DNA of 64,000 nucleotides from Actinomyces massiliensis 4401292 (GTDB taxonomy: Bacteria; Actinomycetota; Actinomycetes; Actinomycetales; Actinomycetaceae), in the NCBI RefSeq assembly GCF_000269805.1, contig NZ_JH711481.1, forward strand, positions 1,613,789-1,677,788, in the 5' to 3' direction. Positions within the stretch are counted from its first letter, which is position 1. Every line of letters begins with the position of its first letter. Below, piece after piece: positions 63,125 through 64,000 of this stretch. Both the position numbers and the translations under genes were made by a program. Under the pieces are notes generated by a model. That model saw only the letters and a program-made list of their open reading frames with translations, was not told where the DNA came from and did not search any database.

Positions 63125-63228
63125 GACCGATCTCGGCGCGGAACTGGACCGATCTCGAGCCGGAACTGGACCGATCTCGGCGCGGAACTGGACCGATCTC
63201 GGCGCGGAGTACGACCGATCTCGACGAG
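63125..63228. repeat. 22-bp tandem repeat array, four full copies and a part
   Basis: Units start GACCGATCTCG and contain GCGGAAC; on the reverse strand they equal the units at 30272-30359. Copies 1 and 3 are identical, copy 2 changes four bases and copy 4 three, and the fifth is cut short. Confidence 0.9.
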
Positions 63229-63280
63229 TAGGGGAGGCCGTCGGGCCTCGCCCGCCTCTGAGCGGCCCTGCCGGCCCCGC

Positions 63281-63384
63281 CCCTGCCTGCCTCCCGCCTG
63301 CCCCGGCCCTGCCTGCCTCCCGCCTGCCCCGGCCCTGCCTGCCTCCCGCCTGCCCCGGCCCTGCCTGCCTCCCGCCTGCCCCGG
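63281..63384. repeat. 26-bp tandem repeat, four perfect copies
   Basis: The unit starts CCCTGCCTGCCTCCC and ends GCCCCGG. Four identical copies follow each other without spacers, then a partial fifth. The unit length is not a multiple of three and no gene is here. Confidence 0.92.
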
Positions 63385-63419
63385 CCCTGCTTGGCTCGGC
63401 AGGCCAGGAACCGATCCGT

Positions 63420-64000
63420 CTAGTGGTTGGCGGGACCGCCCGCCCCCTCGTTGACGCGGTCGGTGAGGATGCGGCCGAAGGAAGAGGCGTCGCGGGTCGA
63501 GATGTAGTTGTTGACGGCCTTGAAGAAGCCGTCCTGCATCGCCGGTGAGATCACTTCCCCGTAGGAGATCGAGTTGAGGATCTTCTGGCTGCGCAGGTCC
63601 TTCGACGCCTGCTGCTGGTAGGAGCTGAGGGAGGAGACGTCGGCGTCGTTGCGCGTCGGGATGCAGCCCTTGACCTCGCAGACCGCGGTTTGCACCCCGG
63701 GGTCGAGGGCGGAGCTCAGGAAGGCGTCCGCGCCGCTGCGGTTGTCCGTCGAGGAGGACGCCACGAATGCGTCCACGACCATGAGGAAGCTCCCCTCGGT
63801 TCCCGGGAAGATGGTCGAGGAGACGGGCGAGGTCCCGTTGTTCGAGTCGGTGGTCGCCTCCTCAAGGGTGGTCGATTCGGTCAGGGCGCTGTCGTTCATC
63901 TGATAGAAGCCGCATTCGCCCGCCGCCAGACGGCCCGAGGCCTCGTCCCAGGTGCGCGTTGCATCCGCCTGGTCGGTGTGGTCCATAAGGCGCCCGAAGG
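63420..64000 (-). CDS. extracellular sugar-binding protein, C-terminal part (cut by window edge)
   Basis: At least 193 codons of an ABC-transporter solute-binding protein of the carbohydrate type (family 1). ASGRLAAGECGFYQMND, SFLMVVDAFVASSST and AMQDGFFKAVNNYI fit the C-terminal lobe, which ends at RVNEGAGGPANH. The start lies beyond base 64000; the frame is open to the edge (FGRLMDHTD). The sugar is unknown. The permease genes would be expected outside the window. Confidence 0.75.
   Translation of the reverse strand, partial: FGRLMDHTDQADATRTWDEASGRLAAGECGFYQMNDSALTESTTLEEATTDSNNGTSPVSSTIFPGTEGSFLMVVDAFVASSSTDNRSGADAFLSSALDPGVQTAVCEVKGCIPTRNDADVSSLSSYQQQASKDLRSQKILNSISYGEVISPAMQDGFFKAVNNYISTRDASSFGRILTDRVNEGAGGPANH

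Noticed and set aside
63281-63384. Regular repeats suggesting a CRISPR array.
   Set aside because: Copies are directly adjacent with no spacers, and no cas genes are in the window.
63056-63548. Pro/Cys-rich frames (PACPGPACLPP) across the repeat region, resembling a repetitive surface protein.
   Set aside because: The unit is 26 bp, so each copy shifts frame; there is no ribosome site, and it overlaps the solute-binding gene on the other strand.

Overview
The window is high-GC DNA from an actinobacterium, most likely an Actinomyces-like member of the Actinomycetaceae. The signs are an AdnAB-type helicase-nuclease pair beside a DUF3107 gene, an actinobacterial Tad pilus locus, a gspA-lcpA-like surface glycoprotein locus with LAKTG sorting signals, release factor 2 without a programmed frameshift, and a poly-cysteine leader peptide ahead of cysK. 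The first 4.4 kb is clearly AT-richer than the rest and ends in an IS110-type transposase remnant, so it is probably an acquired island.

Layout. 1-3565 (minus strand): a small aromatic-precursor operon with class II DAHP synthase, a xylose-isomerase-like TIM barrel, an ArsR regulator and an FkbO/Hyg5 chorismatase. The two enzymes that frame the route into and out of chorismate are each split by one frameshift. 4593-6887: a single-chain RNA end-healing and ligation enzyme (kinase-phosphatase-ligase). 7014-14271: DUF3107, AdnA, AdnB. 14323-16714: a MerR regulator full of in-frame tandem repeats and an aminoglycoside-phosphotransferase-like protein. 17160-21994: a compact Tad locus (ATPase, two TadB/C membrane proteins, a small pilin, three TadE/G-like pseudopilins).

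22203-31027: a small membrane protein, a LysR regulator and prfB. The prfB 3' end is duplicated 1.9 kb downstream, and between the two copies sits a two-gene cassette encoding a MauE-like redox membrane protein and a Tat-exported protein with a 12-cysteine C-terminal domain. Next come a CPBP protease, ogt, ettA and a Phd/VapC toxin-antitoxin pair. 31145-36585: a two-component system with an adjacent FtsX-type ABC transporter. 36763-44182: TesB thioesterase and a scattered sugar PTS (ptsI, two EIIB, EIIA, and an EIIC that has lost its middle) together with malQ.

44317-53269: aminopeptidase N, two related LAKTG wall proteins flanking an LCP ligase, and an M13 metallopeptidase. 53355-58954: rpiB, a Nei/Fpg glycosylase, a proline-iminopeptidase-like hydrolase, and cysK and cysE with a Cys-rich leader peptide upstream. 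59183-64000: an IMPACT-family protein, rpmF, tRNA-Gly and tRNA-Pro, a secreted lipoprotein with a trypsin-like protease, an ABM-domain protein and the end of a sugar-binding lipoprotein gene.

The points most worth following are the prfB-end cassette with its cysteine-rich secreted product, the cysteine leader peptide before cysK, the one-chain RNA repair enzyme, the decaying aromatic island, the EIIC internal deletion, and a 22-bp tandem repeat family present in two arrays 33 kb apart.
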